This document shows, in pieces, positions 44,538 to 54,466 of a stretch of DNA of 57,028 nt; position 1 is the stretch's first letter; the number at the start of each line of letters is the position of its first letter. The translations under genes were made by a program, and so were the position numbers. Origin of the DNA: an uncultured Pseudomonadota bacterium (lineage in GTDB: Bacteria; Pseudomonadota; Gammaproteobacteria; Methylococcales; Methylomonadaceae). The DNA lies in NCBI GenBank assembly GCA_903870545.1, contig CAIQDI010000015.1, positions 1 to 57,028 of the forward strand, read 5' to 3'. The notes beneath the pieces are model-generated. The model worked only from the letters and a program-made list of their open reading frames with translations, made no database searches and was not told where the DNA came from.

Positions 44538-44540
44538 AAA

Positions 44541-45473
44541 TTAAATGGTTTTGAAAAAAAATTTAACGCAATGCAGACAGCGTTTGAGTTGAGGATACTG
44601 ATATTTTTTGTGGCGTAAAATTTTATCGCGGTGTTGAAAAAACAAACGCATTCTCAAAAAATTATAGCGTAATGCGTAACTTTCGTGACCTTTGCGTAAT
44701 TGTCTAATCACTTCTTTTTCAGGTAAAACATCTGGGCATTTTTCATACAAGGCTGTTAAACGTTGATACGCATTTTCTAAACGTTCTTGTTTTGTTTTTT
44801 GATGTATATTTTTCTTTCTATCTTTTTTATGTAACGCATTGGTTAAATTCGCGTCATGCCGACGATATTGCACTAAAACTTCATCGACAAATTTCACTTT
44901 GCTTGAAAAAGTTGCTACAAAACCAAGCCAATTATCGTGTGAGAAAAGCGTGGGAAATGGCATTGCTGCGAATACAACTTCTTTTTTGATTAACATTGCA
45001 TGACCTAATGCAGAAATTCCCGCCTCAATGTACATTAGTGGACTGTCAAAATCAGTGAGTGTTTTGGTGTCGCTCATTTTTTTGTTTAATGTCTGTCCTG
45101 CACCATCTATAAATTCAGAATCACAATATGCAATTGCGTCATCACCGATGTGATTAACTAAAACGTCTATTTTTGTTGGCAACCAAACATCGTCCTGATC
45201 ACACGGCGCAATATAATCGCCTTTTGCTAACGAAAATCCTTTTTCAAAATTTTTGACATAACCAAGATTTTGCTCGTTTTTAATAACGCTAACGTTTTTA
45301 TGATTTGTTGCGTATTCATTCAAAATGTTCAACGTATTATCTGTAGAACCGTCATCAACAACAATAATTTCAATTGGTTGATACGTTTGAGCAATGATGC
45401 TGTCTAATTGCGCTTTTAAAAATCGTTCACCGTTGTAAGTGGTAACAACAATTGACACTAATTTTGTATTCAT
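44541..45473 (-). CDS. glycosyltransferase family 2
   Basis: 310 residues of GT-A fold: VSIVVTTYNGERFLKAQLDS, then the DDGSTD nucleotide-binding motif and the CDQDDVWLP metal site, with a basic C-terminal region. It is a tandem paralogue of the next gene (ATGA overlap). Probably adds sugars to LPS or O-antigen; the substrate is unknown. Confidence 0.88.
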   Translation of the reverse strand: MNTKLVSIVVTTYNGERFLKAQLDSIIAQTYQPIEIIVVDDGSTDNTLNILNEYATNHKNVSVIKNEQNLGYVKNFEKGFSLAKGDYIAPCDQDDVWLPTKIDVLVNHIGDDAIAYCDSEFIDGAGQTLNKKMSDTKTLTDFDSPLMYIEAGISALGHAMLIKKEVVFAAMPFPTLFSHDNWLGFVATFSSKVKFVDEVLVQYRRHDANLTNALHKKDRKKNIHQKTKQERLENAYQRLTALYEKCPDVLPEKEVIRQLRKGHESYALRYNFLRMRLFFQHRDKILRHKKYQYPQLKRCLHCVKFFFKTI

Positions 45474-46393
45474 ATTATTTTAAAAAATACTTTTAAACAG
45501 TAGAGTTTACGGCGCAGTTCACTATGTTTTTTGTATAGTAAAATTTTATTGCGGTGTTGAAAAAACAGCTTCATTCTCAAAAAATTATTACTAAAAGCGT
45601 AGGATTCATAACTTTTACAAAGTTGAGCCAAAATTTCTTTTTCAGGCAAATGATTTGGACATTTTTCATACAGCGTCTGTAAGCGTTCTTGCGCTTTTTC
45701 AAGTTTTTGTTGTTTGGTTTCTTTAATTTTTTTCTTTTTATGAACTGTACTAAAAACGTTGCTGTCATGACGGCGATAATGAACTAGTATCCGATTGACT
45801 AGTTTAACTTTGCCGCTAAAAGTAGCGACAAAACCCAACCAATTATCATGTGAAAATAAAACAGGAAAAGGCATTGCATTCATTGCGATGTCTTTTTTTA
45901 TCAACATGGCATGACCTGGGGCAGATGCGCCAATAACGTACATTAGCGGATTATCAAAATCGCTAAAATTTGTTCTATCTGCTAACGAATCCCCTGTTAA
46001 ATTATCTTCACTATCAATAAAAACGGAGTTGCAATAAGCAATTTCACAATCTGTCATGTTGTCGAGTAAAATGTCGATTTTTTCTGATAACCAAATATCG
46101 TCTTGATCGCACGGCGCAATGTAATCACCGTTCGCGAGTAAAAAACCTTTTTCAAAATTTTTGACATAGCCCAAGTTACAATTGTTTTTAACAACGGTAA
46201 AATTGTCATGTTGTGCGGCATATTCGTTGAGAATGTTTAATGTTTCATCTGTAGAACAATCATCGACGGCAATGATTTCAAAATTTTTGTAAGTTTGATT
46301 CAAAAGACTATCGATTTGTTTAGCTAAAAATTTTTCACCGTTATAGGTTGCAATAACAATGGAAATTAAAGGGTTTTCTGATGTTATTTTCAT
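45470..46393 (-). CDS. glycosyltransferase family 2 (tandem paralogue)
   Basis: 307 residues. The same GT-A layout (ISIVIATYNGEKFLAKQIDS, DDCSTD, CDQDDIWLS) as the gene downstream, with identity highest over the nucleotide-binding and metal sites; the acceptor-binding middle is more different, so the two may have different acceptors. ATGA overlaps on both sides. Confidence 0.88.
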   Translation of the reverse strand: MKITSENPLISIVIATYNGEKFLAKQIDSLLNQTYKNFEIIAVDDCSTDETLNILNEYAAQHDNFTVVKNNCNLGYVKNFEKGFLLANGDYIAPCDQDDIWLSEKIDILLDNMTDCEIAYCNSVFIDSEDNLTGDSLADRTNFSDFDNPLMYVIGASAPGHAMLIKKDIAMNAMPFPVLFSHDNWLGFVATFSGKVKLVNRILVHYRRHDSNVFSTVHKKKKIKETKQQKLEKAQERLQTLYEKCPNHLPEKEILAQLCKSYESYAFSNNFLRMKLFFQHRNKILLYKKHSELRRKLYCLKVFFKII

Positions 46394-46986
46394 TTTTTAG
46401 CTTGTAGTTCCCAAAGTAAATGACTCAAACGACTTGGATTGATGATTCTTTTTTCTAGGTTATACCATTTTTTTGCGCGGTTATTTTCAGCAGTCAAAGC
46501 TGTTTTTGGAACAACAAATTCAACCCGTTTTTTTTCAAAACGTCCATGAAATCCATACATTTCACCCATTGGCGCGTCCCCGCAAAAATAAGAGTGCGTT
46601 TCTTTAGTGATGATATTAACGTGTGTAGGGTCTTGAAATGCGGCTGCTGACGGATAAGCTGGTGTTAGCGCGTAAAAAATACCATTTGGTTTTAATACTC
46701 GCCAAATTTCATTCATCAATTCGATAAAAGGCAATCTCGTTTTCTTCGTATCCACTGACAATAACTGTCTGGGAATATGTTCTATAAAGTCAAAAGCACT
46801 AACACAGTCAAAATAATTATCTTCAAATGGAATTGGCTCTAGTGCTAAATTAGCTTCAGCATAAGTAATGCCATCAATAACTTGAGGTGTTAAATCAATC
46901 CCATACAATTTCTCGTATTTATAGGGATTACGAGGGCGATTATTACAACCTAAATCAAGTGATTTTCTATTTGTTATTTCTGTCAC
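46390..46986 (-). CDS. class I SAM-dependent methyltransferase
   Basis: 198 residues. Motif I is KSLDLGCNNRPR, followed by the VSAFDFIEHIP and RVLKPNGIFYALTPAYPS blocks of small-molecule or sugar methyltransferases. It heads the glycosyltransferase cluster, so methylation of a surface sugar is likely. Confidence 0.82.
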   Translation of the reverse strand: MTEITNRKSLDLGCNNRPRNPYKYEKLYGIDLTPQVIDGITYAEANLALEPIPFEDNYFDCVSAFDFIEHIPRQLLSVDTKKTRLPFIELMNEIWRVLKPNGIFYALTPAYPSAAAFQDPTHVNIITKETHSYFCGDAPMGEMYGFHGRFEKKRVEFVVPKTALTAENNRAKKWYNLEKRIINPSRLSHLLWELQAKK

Positions 46987-47049
46987 ACGTTTCCTCCAGT
47001 AAGTTAAATCGGGTACACAATCATAGCGTTTTTAGTTCAATGTGACTAG

Positions 47050-47292
47050 AATTCACACCACCTTGATGCACACTTGATGCTTTTTGGTTCGCGGGGCAAT
47101 GATAACGCGAAAGGCGGTGACATTGATTTATATGTTGAAACACAAGATTCTGAGGCGACTTTAGACAAAAAAATTAAACTTTTAACGGCGTTAAATCTCG
47201 CGCTGGGCGAACAAAAAATTGCCCCGTCGTTAATAATTTCACCAAAAAAAGACATTTATACTATAGCAAGAAAAACTGGGATAAAACTCTAA
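47050..47292 (+). pseudogene. N-terminally truncated MNT nucleotidyltransferase
   Basis: The frame opens after a stop at 47047-47049 and reads HLMLFGSRGNDNAKGGDIDLYVE, so the GS...D-x-D active site (GSR, DID) is complete, unlike the MNT gene at 22569. The helix normally before GS is missing. The rest (LGEQKIAPSLIISPKKDIYTIAR) fits the domain. It may be translated from the TTG/ATG at 47074, or be a relic. No HEPN partner is seen. msbA starts 3 bases behind it. Confidence 0.55.
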
Positions 47293-47295
47293 GTC

Positions 47296-49035
47296 ATGCA
47301 AAAAACCAATTTAGAAATCTACAAACGTCTCGTCACTTACGTTAAACCACATCGAAAATTCTTTTTCATCAGCATTATTGGTTTTTTGGTGTATTCGGCA
47401 ACGCAACCGTTGTTTGCGAAAATGATTCAAGAAATCATTGACACCTTGCAAGCCAAATCCCACGAAAAACTGTATTACTTGCCGTTGTTATTTAGCGGTC
47501 TGATTATCGTGCGCGGCATTGGCGCATATTTCGGCAATTACTTTTTAGCCAAAGTGTCGTCGAACGTCATTCACACGTTGCGCTGTGAAATTTTCGAGAA
47601 ATACACGCAACTTCCAACCGCGCATTTTGATTCCAACAACAGCGGTTACATGATTTCGCGCATCACGCACAACGTGAATCAAGTCGCGCAAGCCACGACC
47701 GATGCTGTCCGAAAAGTGGTACAAGAAGGTTTAACCGCAGTCGGCTTGTTGAGTTATTTGTTTTATATCGATTGGCGGTTGTCGCTGATTTTTCTGGTAA
47801 TTACGCCGATTATTGCGTGGCTGGTGCGTTACGTCAGCAAACGCCTTCGGATGCTCAGTAAAAAAATTCAAGAATCCATCGGCGATATGACGCATATCAC
47901 GTCTGAATTGGTGAATGGACATCGCGTGGTGCGTAGTTATGGTGGCGAAAATTATGAACGTCAACGCTTCATCGACAGCAGTGAACACAATCGTCGGCAA
48001 TCGTTGAAACTTATCAGCACTTCGGCGATTCACAATCAATTGATGCAGCTAATTATTGCGATTGCGTTGGCGGTGTTGATGTATGCCGCGCTGTTTTTTA
48101 TGGAACAATCGAGCGTTGGTTCATTTGTCGGTTATTTAACGGCGGCGTTTTTATTGCCACGTCCAATCCGCCAACTCAGCGACGCAAACAGCGATATTCA
48201 ACGCGGAATTGTTGCCGCCGAATCGTTGTTTGAAGTGTTAGACGAACAATCTGAAATTGACGACGGCGTTTATAACGTGGCACGTTGTCACGGTGATTTA
48301 GAATTTAAAAACGTCACATTTTGTTATGACGGCATGGAAGAACCTGCGTTAACCGACATTAGTTTCACCGCCAAAGCAGGCGAAACCATTGCATTAGTCG
48401 GCGCGTCAGGTGGCGGTAAAAGTACGTTGGTAAATTTAGTGTCGCGTTTTTATCGTTACGAACAAGGCGAAATTTTGCTCGATGGCGTGAACATTAACGC
48501 TTACCAATTGGGTAATTTGCGTCACCAAATCGCGCTAGTGAATCAACAAGTGACGTTATTTAACGATACGATTGCGAACAACATCGCGTACGGTGGTTTG
48601 GCGGGCGCAAGTCGTAAAGCGATTACGCAAGCCGCAACCGATGCTTACGCAATTGAGTTTATCAATAAATTCGACAAAGGTTTGGATACTGAAATCGGCG
48701 AAAATGGCGTGAAACTTTCGGGTGGACAACGTCAACGTTTGGCGTTAGCGCGAGCATTATTGAAAGACGCGCCGTTGTTGATTTTGGATGAAGCAACTTC
48801 AGCGTTAGACACCGAATCGGAACGTTATATTCAAGCGGCATTGCAAAAAGTGATGGGCAATCGCACCACGTTGGTGATCGCGCATCGCTTATCGACCATT
48901 GAAAATGCTGACAAAATTTTGGTAATTGATGCGGGGCGGATTGTTGAAGAAGGCACGCATCGTGAATTATTAGCAAAAAATGGTGCGTACACTCGTTTGC
49001 ACGCCATTCAATTTACAGACCACGAAGAAAAATAA
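47296..49035 (+). CDS. msbA: lipid A / phospholipid ABC exporter MsbA
   Basis: 579 residues, normal length. Six-helix transmembrane domain (about 15-320) and an ABC domain with Walker A GASGGGKS (about 370), signature LSGGQRQR, Walker B LLILDEATSALD and H-loop IAHRLST. MsbA flips lipid A core across the inner membrane. It fits the LPS context to its left and runs by one-base overlap (TAATG) into dnaQ. Confidence 0.92.
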   Translation: MQKTNLEIYKRLVTYVKPHRKFFFISIIGFLVYSATQPLFAKMIQEIIDTLQAKSHEKLYYLPLLFSGLIIVRGIGAYFGNYFLAKVSSNVIHTLRCEIFEKYTQLPTAHFDSNNSGYMISRITHNVNQVAQATTDAVRKVVQEGLTAVGLLSYLFYIDWRLSLIFLVITPIIAWLVRYVSKRLRMLSKKIQESIGDMTHITSELVNGHRVVRSYGGENYERQRFIDSSEHNRRQSLKLISTSAIHNQLMQLIIAIALAVLMYAALFFMEQSSVGSFVGYLTAAFLLPRPIRQLSDANSDIQRGIVAAESLFEVLDEQSEIDDGVYNVARCHGDLEFKNVTFCYDGMEEPALTDISFTAKAGETIALVGASGGGKSTLVNLVSRFYRYEQGEILLDGVNINAYQLGNLRHQIALVNQQVTLFNDTIANNIAYGGLAGASRKAITQAATDAYAIEFINKFDKGLDTEIGENGVKLSGGQRQRLALARALLKDAPLLILDEATSALDTESERYIQAALQKVMGNRTTLVIAHRLSTIENADKILVIDAGRIVEEGTHRELLAKNGAYTRLHAIQFTDHEEK

Positions 49036-49745
49036 TGGAACACACACACGCAAGTCGCTTAATCGTACTCGACACTGAAACGACTGGTTTAAGCACCAAA
49101 GACGGCAACCGAATTGTAGAAATCGGTTGTGTAGAATTGATTGACCGTCGTTTGACGGGCAATAATTTCCACGTTTATCTCAATCCGGAACGCGATAGCG
49201 AACCAGGCGCATTGAATATTCACGGTTTAACGACCGAATTTTTATCGACCAAACCCAAGTTTGATTCAATTGCGAATGCCTTTATCGATTACATTCAAGG
49301 CAGCGAGTTAATTATTCACAACGCGCCATTCGACGTGGGTTTTTTGAATTATGAATTGGCGCGTTTGCCAAATGGGCGGACGATTGAAACGTATAGCACC
49401 GTTTTTGATACGCTTACCGATGCAAAAAAACGTCATCCCGCGCAACGCAATAATTTGGACGCGCTGTGCAAACGTTATGGCGTGGATAATTCAAATCGTG
49501 AATTACATGGCGCGTTGTTGGACGCGCAAATTCTCGCCGAAGTGTTTTTGATGATGACCGGCGGACAGTTTTCGTTGATGAATGAAAGCCGTGCCGCCGA
49601 ATCCAACGTAGAAGTTTCAACTAAAATCATCGTCCGAATGTTAGCCAATCGTCCGGCGTTAGCGGTTTTGCGTTGCGACGAAGAAGAATTACACGCCCAC
49701 GAAGCGCGTTTAGATTCGATTAAACAATGCGTGTGGCGGCAATGA
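49035..49745 (+). CDS. dnaQ: DNA polymerase III epsilon subunit (proofreading exonuclease)
   Basis: 236 residues. DEDDh exonuclease motifs are Exo I LDTETTG, Exo II HNAPFDVGF and Exo III HGALLDAQ; the C-terminal part is the alpha-binding tail. It is the parent of the deleted copy at 29205-29416. It overlaps msbA by one base. Confidence 0.93.
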   Translation: MEHTHASRLIVLDTETTGLSTKDGNRIVEIGCVELIDRRLTGNNFHVYLNPERDSEPGALNIHGLTTEFLSTKPKFDSIANAFIDYIQGSELIIHNAPFDVGFLNYELARLPNGRTIETYSTVFDTLTDAKKRHPAQRNNLDALCKRYGVDNSNRELHGALLDAQILAEVFLMMTGGQFSLMNESRAAESNVEVSTKIIVRMLANRPALAVLRCDEEELHAHEARLDSIKQCVWRQ

Positions 49746-50036
49746 TTATTTGATTTATACCCACATAAAAAAGCCAGAATCTAGAAAACAGAATGGGGTT
49801 CTAAATCTGTTAAAAAAGGGGACACAGTAGGTCGATTATACTTGTCACAATAGTCCTAACGGGATTAAATTGCATTTTCACGCTATGTTTTAACCCTCGT
49901 AGCGTGGATTTAATTATTTATACTCAATGCTATTAAAATGTTTGTTTAGTGGTGGGGCGGATTTCACATTTAAACACAGCCTTATAAATTAAAGGCTGTG
50001 TTACGATTCAAACCTACAAGTGCTACGGACTTAAAA
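49746..50036. other. intergenic region between dnaQ and the RTX gene
   Basis: 291 bases, no gene. CACGCTA/TAGCGTG (49879-49885, 49900-49906) is a small inverted repeat. The terminator-like hairpin at 49973-50002 is listed separately. Confidence 0.5.
49973..50002 (-). terminator. terminator-like hairpin behind the RTX gene
   Basis: AACACAGCCTT (49973-49983) and AAGGCTGTGTT (49992-50002): perfect 11-bp stem, 8-base loop, 35 bases behind the RTX gene stop on the minus strand; the T-run is short (TTTAAATG). Confidence 0.6.
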
Positions 50037-53000
50037 TTACAAAACTATTGAAGCAGAAGTTAATGTCAAAACACCAGTCATTGCTATTTCAAAATCTGCT
50101 ACGCCATCACCGTTTGTATCGCCAGACAATATAGCCTGAGTAGTTGAGCTTGTTGCGGGAACAAAGCACAACTGCCCTGGAACTTTAGTGAATGAAGCGA
50201 CTATTGTTGCTGTAAAAGCGTCATTACCACTTACTTTCGTGTTTGCATCGATTGCACTCAAGTCTACTTTGTCGCCACCGGCTACAAAATCCTTAATAAC
50301 GTCACGCCCAGTCCCAACTGAACTATCAGATAATACGTTAAATTTGAATAAATCAGATCCAGCACCACCAGATAAACTATCGGTGCCAAGTCCGCCGATT
50401 AAAGTATCGTTGCCACTACCACCTTCAAGTTGATTTTTACCAGAATTTCCAGTGATAACATTATTAGCATCATTGCCGACAGCATCAAGTGCATTTGTGC
50501 CTGTTAATGTTAAATTTTCAACATTACTACTCTTAAGTTCATAAGTGATAGAAGATTGAACGGTGTCGGTCCCTTGATTTGATGATTCGGTAACAACATC
50601 TTTTGATTTATCAACAATGTATAAATCATCACCAATGCCGCCGATCATCGTATCAGCACCCAGTCCACCGTCTATAGTGTCGTTGCCAGCACCACTACTA
50701 ATAGAATCATTAGCAGACGTTCCTGTTATGGAATCATTGCCCGCTGTGCCATTGATGGTGGTATTAGTTGGCGGAGTAACTATGACTGTGTCAATACCAG
50801 TAATTTTAAAAATGACCGAATCAGATGTTGTGGCTAACCCATCTGAAATACCATAACCAATCGTTACATTAGAAACTTGCCCAGCTGTTAATGATGTGTA
50901 AGCCGAATTAGTTGGATCAAATGAAAAACTTTTTGTTGTTGCGTTATAAGTCACACCAGCTGGTAAAGTTGTTGGTACGTTAACAACCGAAAGTGTAGCG
51001 TTATGATCAACATCATTTGCATTTGAAAGAGCAGCCAAAGAAACAACCGCATCGCCTTCAATAACGGAAGCACTCAAAGCGGCTGATACAGTGGGAGCAT
51101 CATTGACACCAACAACATTAAACGTTGCTGACGTGGGAACAACAAAAGTATCGTCAGTTACGCTATAACCAACGGTTACAGCGAATTTTTCACCTTTTTC
51201 AAGAGCTTGAAATGCACTATTTGCAGGATTTAATGAAAAATTATGAGTATTTGAATCATAAGTGATTCCCGCAGGCAATGTTGCAACATTTAGAATTGAT
51301 AAAATGCTGTTTTTATCTTCATCACTAGCATTTTTTAAGGCATCAATTGAAGTAACAACGCCATCTTCTGTCGCACTAGCCACAGAAATACCTGTTATTA
51401 CGGGTGCTTCATTCACATCATTAACGAGAAGTGTGTAAGGATTACTTAATGTAACACCAAGAGCATCATCAGACACATCAACATTGACATCGTATTGATT
51501 TTTAACTTCATAATTCAGAACGGTGCCTGTTTTTAAATACAAAGCGTTATTAACAATTTCAAATTTAGCGGCATCGGCACCGGTTAAGCCAACAACATTA
51601 GTGCCTTGACCATCATCTACAATTGTAATATCTGCAACTTTTAACGCGGGTGCGATACTTGTGTTTTCATCCGCTGACACTGTTGTATTTTCTAACGTGA
51701 CGGTCGGGGCTTGATTAGGCGAATTTATGACAAACATTTGCGTTGCAGAAATAGACGCGCTTTGAGGGTCAACGACATCGTATGTGAACTCAACAGGTCC
51801 GGTATAATCAGGCGTTAGACCTATTGTAATTGTCATCCCATCATTCGCAATAACCGTTCCTACCGCTGGATTTAAATTAACATTATTAACATTTAACGCC
51901 TCTAAATCAGGGTCAGAAAAACCACTGAGTAAATCTGAAACTTGAATGTAATAATCCTGGTTCACCAAACCACTTTGCAAGACAACATCGGTACTGCCTA
52001 TTGGAGCCTGATTGATATGAACGCTAAAATCACTAATGCTTTGAGAAATAAGACCATTACCAGTTAGGCTACCTTGTGCTTGCGCCCATTGGCTGTCAAT
52101 ATCGGCAATGTTTTTTGCATCTTCGCTAATGTTTTTATTACGATCCACAATTTCATGTGTTGCGGCATTGGTCGAATTTAAACCCAGAATATTTGCAATC
52201 GTTGCTTCATCTTTTAAATTTAGCGGTGTCCCGTTTTCATACGAATTCAAAATGGCTTCGGTTAAACCTATGCCATTTTCATCTCCACCCAGGGAAGTCG
52301 TCATCCCTACTTCAACTGCAATTTTTTCCACTGCAAGTGCAAGTTTTAGCTCTGTAGCTGTGAAAGCGGTTGGATTGTTCAAAACAAACAATGAATCGTA
52401 GTGTTGTAAATTAACACTTGAAGCGATGCCCAAAACATTTTTGACAATGATATTTGCTTCAGTAGGTTGAACGCCTAAATCAATTGCATTTTGAACTAAC
52501 GTTGTGAGTGGATTGACAACACTCGCACCAATCGGTGCTGTCATGTTGAGCAAGGAAATGGAGAAATCGCCGTTATTCGCCGCGATAATACTTTTTGGAT
52601 TACTTAAAAGTGTTTCTGAATTACCTTTGTTATCAACGTAAGTGGCAATGGCGGTGATATTTGAACCAATATCTGCATCAGAAATAACGTAAGTGTTACT
52701 AACTGCATCGGGGATATTCTGACCGTTTGATTGCCAAATACAACTAACAGAGCCGTTGATACCATCAACATCAGACACATTCACAGTTAATGTTTGTCCT
52801 GTCATTGCAATTCCAGTCATGAAAATCATGCCTGGTGTGTTGCTAGGTGGTGTTGGTACAGTGCTAGCTGTTAACAATGAAAGATTTCCATTTGCTAACT
52901 CAAACGTTCCGTCCTTGAATTTGATATTTTCAACATTTTGTAACGTATCAATCCCATCAGCTAAATTACTAATTGTTTCTAAGCCCGTAACGGAATCATA

Positions 53001-54014
53001 CGAAAATTGGTAATCTGATTTTGAACCAGCATAAACAGCAGTGTCAATTCCATCACCACCATCAATACTGTCATCCCCCGCATCACCTTTAATTTCATCG
53101 TTACCTGTACCCGCATAGACAGTGTCATTACCAGCACCCGCTACCACAATATCGTCCCCCGCACCCGCGTAAGCAATATCGTCCCCAGCTTGTAAATCTA
53201 AGTATTCGTCTTTAACCGAACCCGTTACAGTGTCATTGCCTACGGTGCTTGTATCTGGTTGTGTGGCGACAACTCCTGAACCTGGTGTTGTACCCGCTGA
53301 TAAATTGGCGATAAGAATACCAGTGTCTAAAACGTGATCACCTGTATCGGCAATACCAATTTTGATGTGGTTCGTTATACCTGCGTTAATGGGTGCAACA
53401 ATTTTTAGCACCTGGCTCACACCATCATACTCAATGGGCAACACATTATTGGCATTGTCTTGAAAATAACCCGCTGCAAGATTTTGACTAAGAACACTTA
53501 ACGGGTTGTAAGCGTTATGATTAAACAGCGCGTAATTCACACCGTTAACAATAACAACCGCTGAATCAACAAACGCATCAACCCATTCTGGGTACTCATC
53601 AGACCCCATCACTAAATCGAACGTTACCGACGTAGCATTTTGATCTGAGACAGTAAAATCAAATGCAAGAGTTGTCGCATCGTAAGATTGCGTTTGAAAA
53701 ACGGTATTAACAACTGCGTTTATATCGGCATCGCCATTATCATAATTGATAGCAATACCCGTGATTGAATCGTAAACAGTATTGTCTTGCCCAAAGCTGG
53801 TTGATGTATTGATTGTCCCTGGTGTCGTGCCAGAAGTAAGTAATAAACCCGCGCCAATACCAAGTGGTAAAAGAGAGCCGTCGTAAAGATTAACGGCATC
53901 CGAAGCAGACGCATTAAGTGCGATATTGCTAACTGAAATGCCAGAATTGGGTGCTAAAAGTGCATTTGTTAAGGCAGATGTTGCACCTGAAAAAACTGTA
54001 AATGGAGTAGTCAT
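50037..54014 (-). CDS. large RTX adhesin (choice-of-anchor L, cadherin-like, RTX repeats)
   Basis: 1325 residues, no Sec signal peptide. A choice-of-anchor L domain (about 1-250, with GSDEYPEWVDAFVDS), a first RTX block (about 265-325, GAGDDIVVAGAGNDTVYAG), immunoglobulin-like and cadherin-like repeats, and a second RTX block (about 1086-1250, GNDSITGTSANDSISSGAGN) leading into a serralysin-type C-terminal region (RDVIKDFVAGGDKVDLSAID). The very end is hydrophobic (LTSASIVL), as in type I secretion signals. RTX nonapeptides bind calcium outside the cell. The PrtD-type exporter at 12943-17417 is the likely route. Confidence 0.92.
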   Translation of the reverse strand: MTTPFTVFSGATSALTNALLAPNSGISVSNIALNASASDAVNLYDGSLLPLGIGAGLLLTSGTTPGTINTSTSFGQDNTVYDSITGIAINYDNGDADINAVVNTVFQTQSYDATTLAFDFTVSDQNATSVTFDLVMGSDEYPEWVDAFVDSAVVIVNGVNYALFNHNAYNPLSVLSQNLAAGYFQDNANNVLPIEYDGVSQVLKIVAPINAGITNHIKIGIADTGDHVLDTGILIANLSAGTTPGSGVVATQPDTSTVGNDTVTGSVKDEYLDLQAGDDIAYAGAGDDIVVAGAGNDTVYAGTGNDEIKGDAGDDSIDGGDGIDTAVYAGSKSDYQFSYDSVTGLETISNLADGIDTLQNVENIKFKDGTFELANGNLSLLTASTVPTPPSNTPGMIFMTGIAMTGQTLTVNVSDVDGINGSVSCIWQSNGQNIPDAVSNTYVISDADIGSNITAIATYVDNKGNSETLLSNPKSIIAANNGDFSISLLNMTAPIGASVVNPLTTLVQNAIDLGVQPTEANIIVKNVLGIASSVNLQHYDSLFVLNNPTAFTATELKLALAVEKIAVEVGMTTSLGGDENGIGLTEAILNSYENGTPLNLKDEATIANILGLNSTNAATHEIVDRNKNISEDAKNIADIDSQWAQAQGSLTGNGLISQSISDFSVHINQAPIGSTDVVLQSGLVNQDYYIQVSDLLSGFSDPDLEALNVNNVNLNPAVGTVIANDGMTITIGLTPDYTGPVEFTYDVVDPQSASISATQMFVINSPNQAPTVTLENTTVSADENTSIAPALKVADITIVDDGQGTNVVGLTGADAAKFEIVNNALYLKTGTVLNYEVKNQYDVNVDVSDDALGVTLSNPYTLLVNDVNEAPVITGISVASATEDGVVTSIDALKNASDEDKNSILSILNVATLPAGITYDSNTHNFSLNPANSAFQALEKGEKFAVTVGYSVTDDTFVVPTSATFNVVGVNDAPTVSAALSASVIEGDAVVSLAALSNANDVDHNATLSVVNVPTTLPAGVTYNATTKSFSFDPTNSAYTSLTAGQVSNVTIGYGISDGLATTSDSVIFKITGIDTVIVTPPTNTTINGTAGNDSITGTSANDSISSGAGNDTIDGGLGADTMIGGIGDDLYIVDKSKDVVTESSNQGTDTVQSSITYELKSSNVENLTLTGTNALDAVGNDANNVITGNSGKNQLEGGSGNDTLIGGLGTDSLSGGAGSDLFKFNVLSDSSVGTGRDVIKDFVAGGDKVDLSAIDANTKVSGNDAFTATIVASFTKVPGQLCFVPATSSTTQAILSGDTNGDGVADFEIAMTGVLTLTSASIVL

Positions 54015-54073
54015 GATGTTTTCCTCTGTGTTTTAAAATCAAAAAGTAAATTCTTTTAAAATTGAACTCGAAC

Positions 54074-54229
54074 TTAGGATGCAGGAATTGCATTAACTTG
54101 TTCAAATTCTGGAAGGTGAAACGATGAGCCAATGCTAAATTGCTCGTTTTTATGGGCGTGAATTAGCGGTGCTACCAATTGCAGCAACACTAAAAAAACC
54201 ACAAAACTAAAGCGAATAAAGAAAGACAT
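54074..54229 (-). CDS. 51-residue ORF with signal peptide, unknown
   Basis: Starts MSFFIRFSFVVFLVLLQLVA with a hydrophobic signal (end near LIHA), followed by about 25 residues (HKNEQFSIGSSFHLPEFEQV). It may be a truncated relative of a longer family. It lies 59 bases before the RTX start and directly behind another tiny ORF. Support is position and signal only. Confidence 0.4.
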   Translation of the reverse strand: MSFFIRFSFVVFLVLLQLVAPLIHAHKNEQFSIGSSFHLPEFEQVNAIPAS

Positions 54230-54237
54230 AATGGAAT

Positions 54238-54324
54238 TCAAATACGACGAAGTAAAAATTGATTGGAGTTTAGTTTATTTTTGAAAAATATCAACTTTTT
54301 CTCTTTCAATTTTTTGCCTGTCAT
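54238..54324 (-). CDS. 28-residue basic ORF, possible leader peptide
   Basis: MTGKKLKEKKLIFFKNKLN and on; strongly basic. A GGAG site sits 8 bases before the ATG, and it lies behind the repeated promoter unit at 54357-54376. It may be a leader peptide for the RTX transcript or a chance ORF. Confidence 0.3.
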   Translation of the reverse strand: MTGKKLKEKKLIFFKNKLNSNQFLLRRI

Positions 54325-54356
54325 TTTCAAATTCTCCAAAATTAAAAACCACCCAC

Positions 54357-54376
54357 AAATCATAACACAACAAAAA
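54357..54376 (-). promoter_or_regulatory. repeated promoter unit, copy 1
   Basis: Minus-strand TTGTTGTGTTATGATTT carries the extended -10 TGTTATGAT. This copy stands before the 28- and 51-residue ORFs and the RTX gene. The other copies are at 54955, 55590, 56133 and 56829. Confidence 0.55.
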
Positions 54377-54407
54377 CCCCCGCCTTTCTTTCGTCCGGCG
54401 CGGCTTT
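54377..54407 (-). terminator. terminator-like hairpin behind the 150-residue gene
   Basis: CCCCGCC (54378-54384) pairs with GGCGCGG (54397-54403), with one mismatch. It stands where the better hairpins do behind the other small operons. Confidence 0.4.
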
Positions 54408-54466
54408 CATTTTACAACCACATCAAGCAAAGCAGGTTAAAACATCAACCGCTTCTCATCACAAAA

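Noticed and set aside
49850-49915. CRISPR-repeat-like text (TAACGGGATTAAAT and TTTTAACCCTCGTAGCG)
   Set aside because: Only single, dissimilar copies; no regular spacing and no cas genes in the window.
53929-54132. 67-residue minus-strand ORF over the RTX start
   Set aside because: It overlaps the RTX start and the 51-residue ORF in another frame, with no ribosome-binding site.
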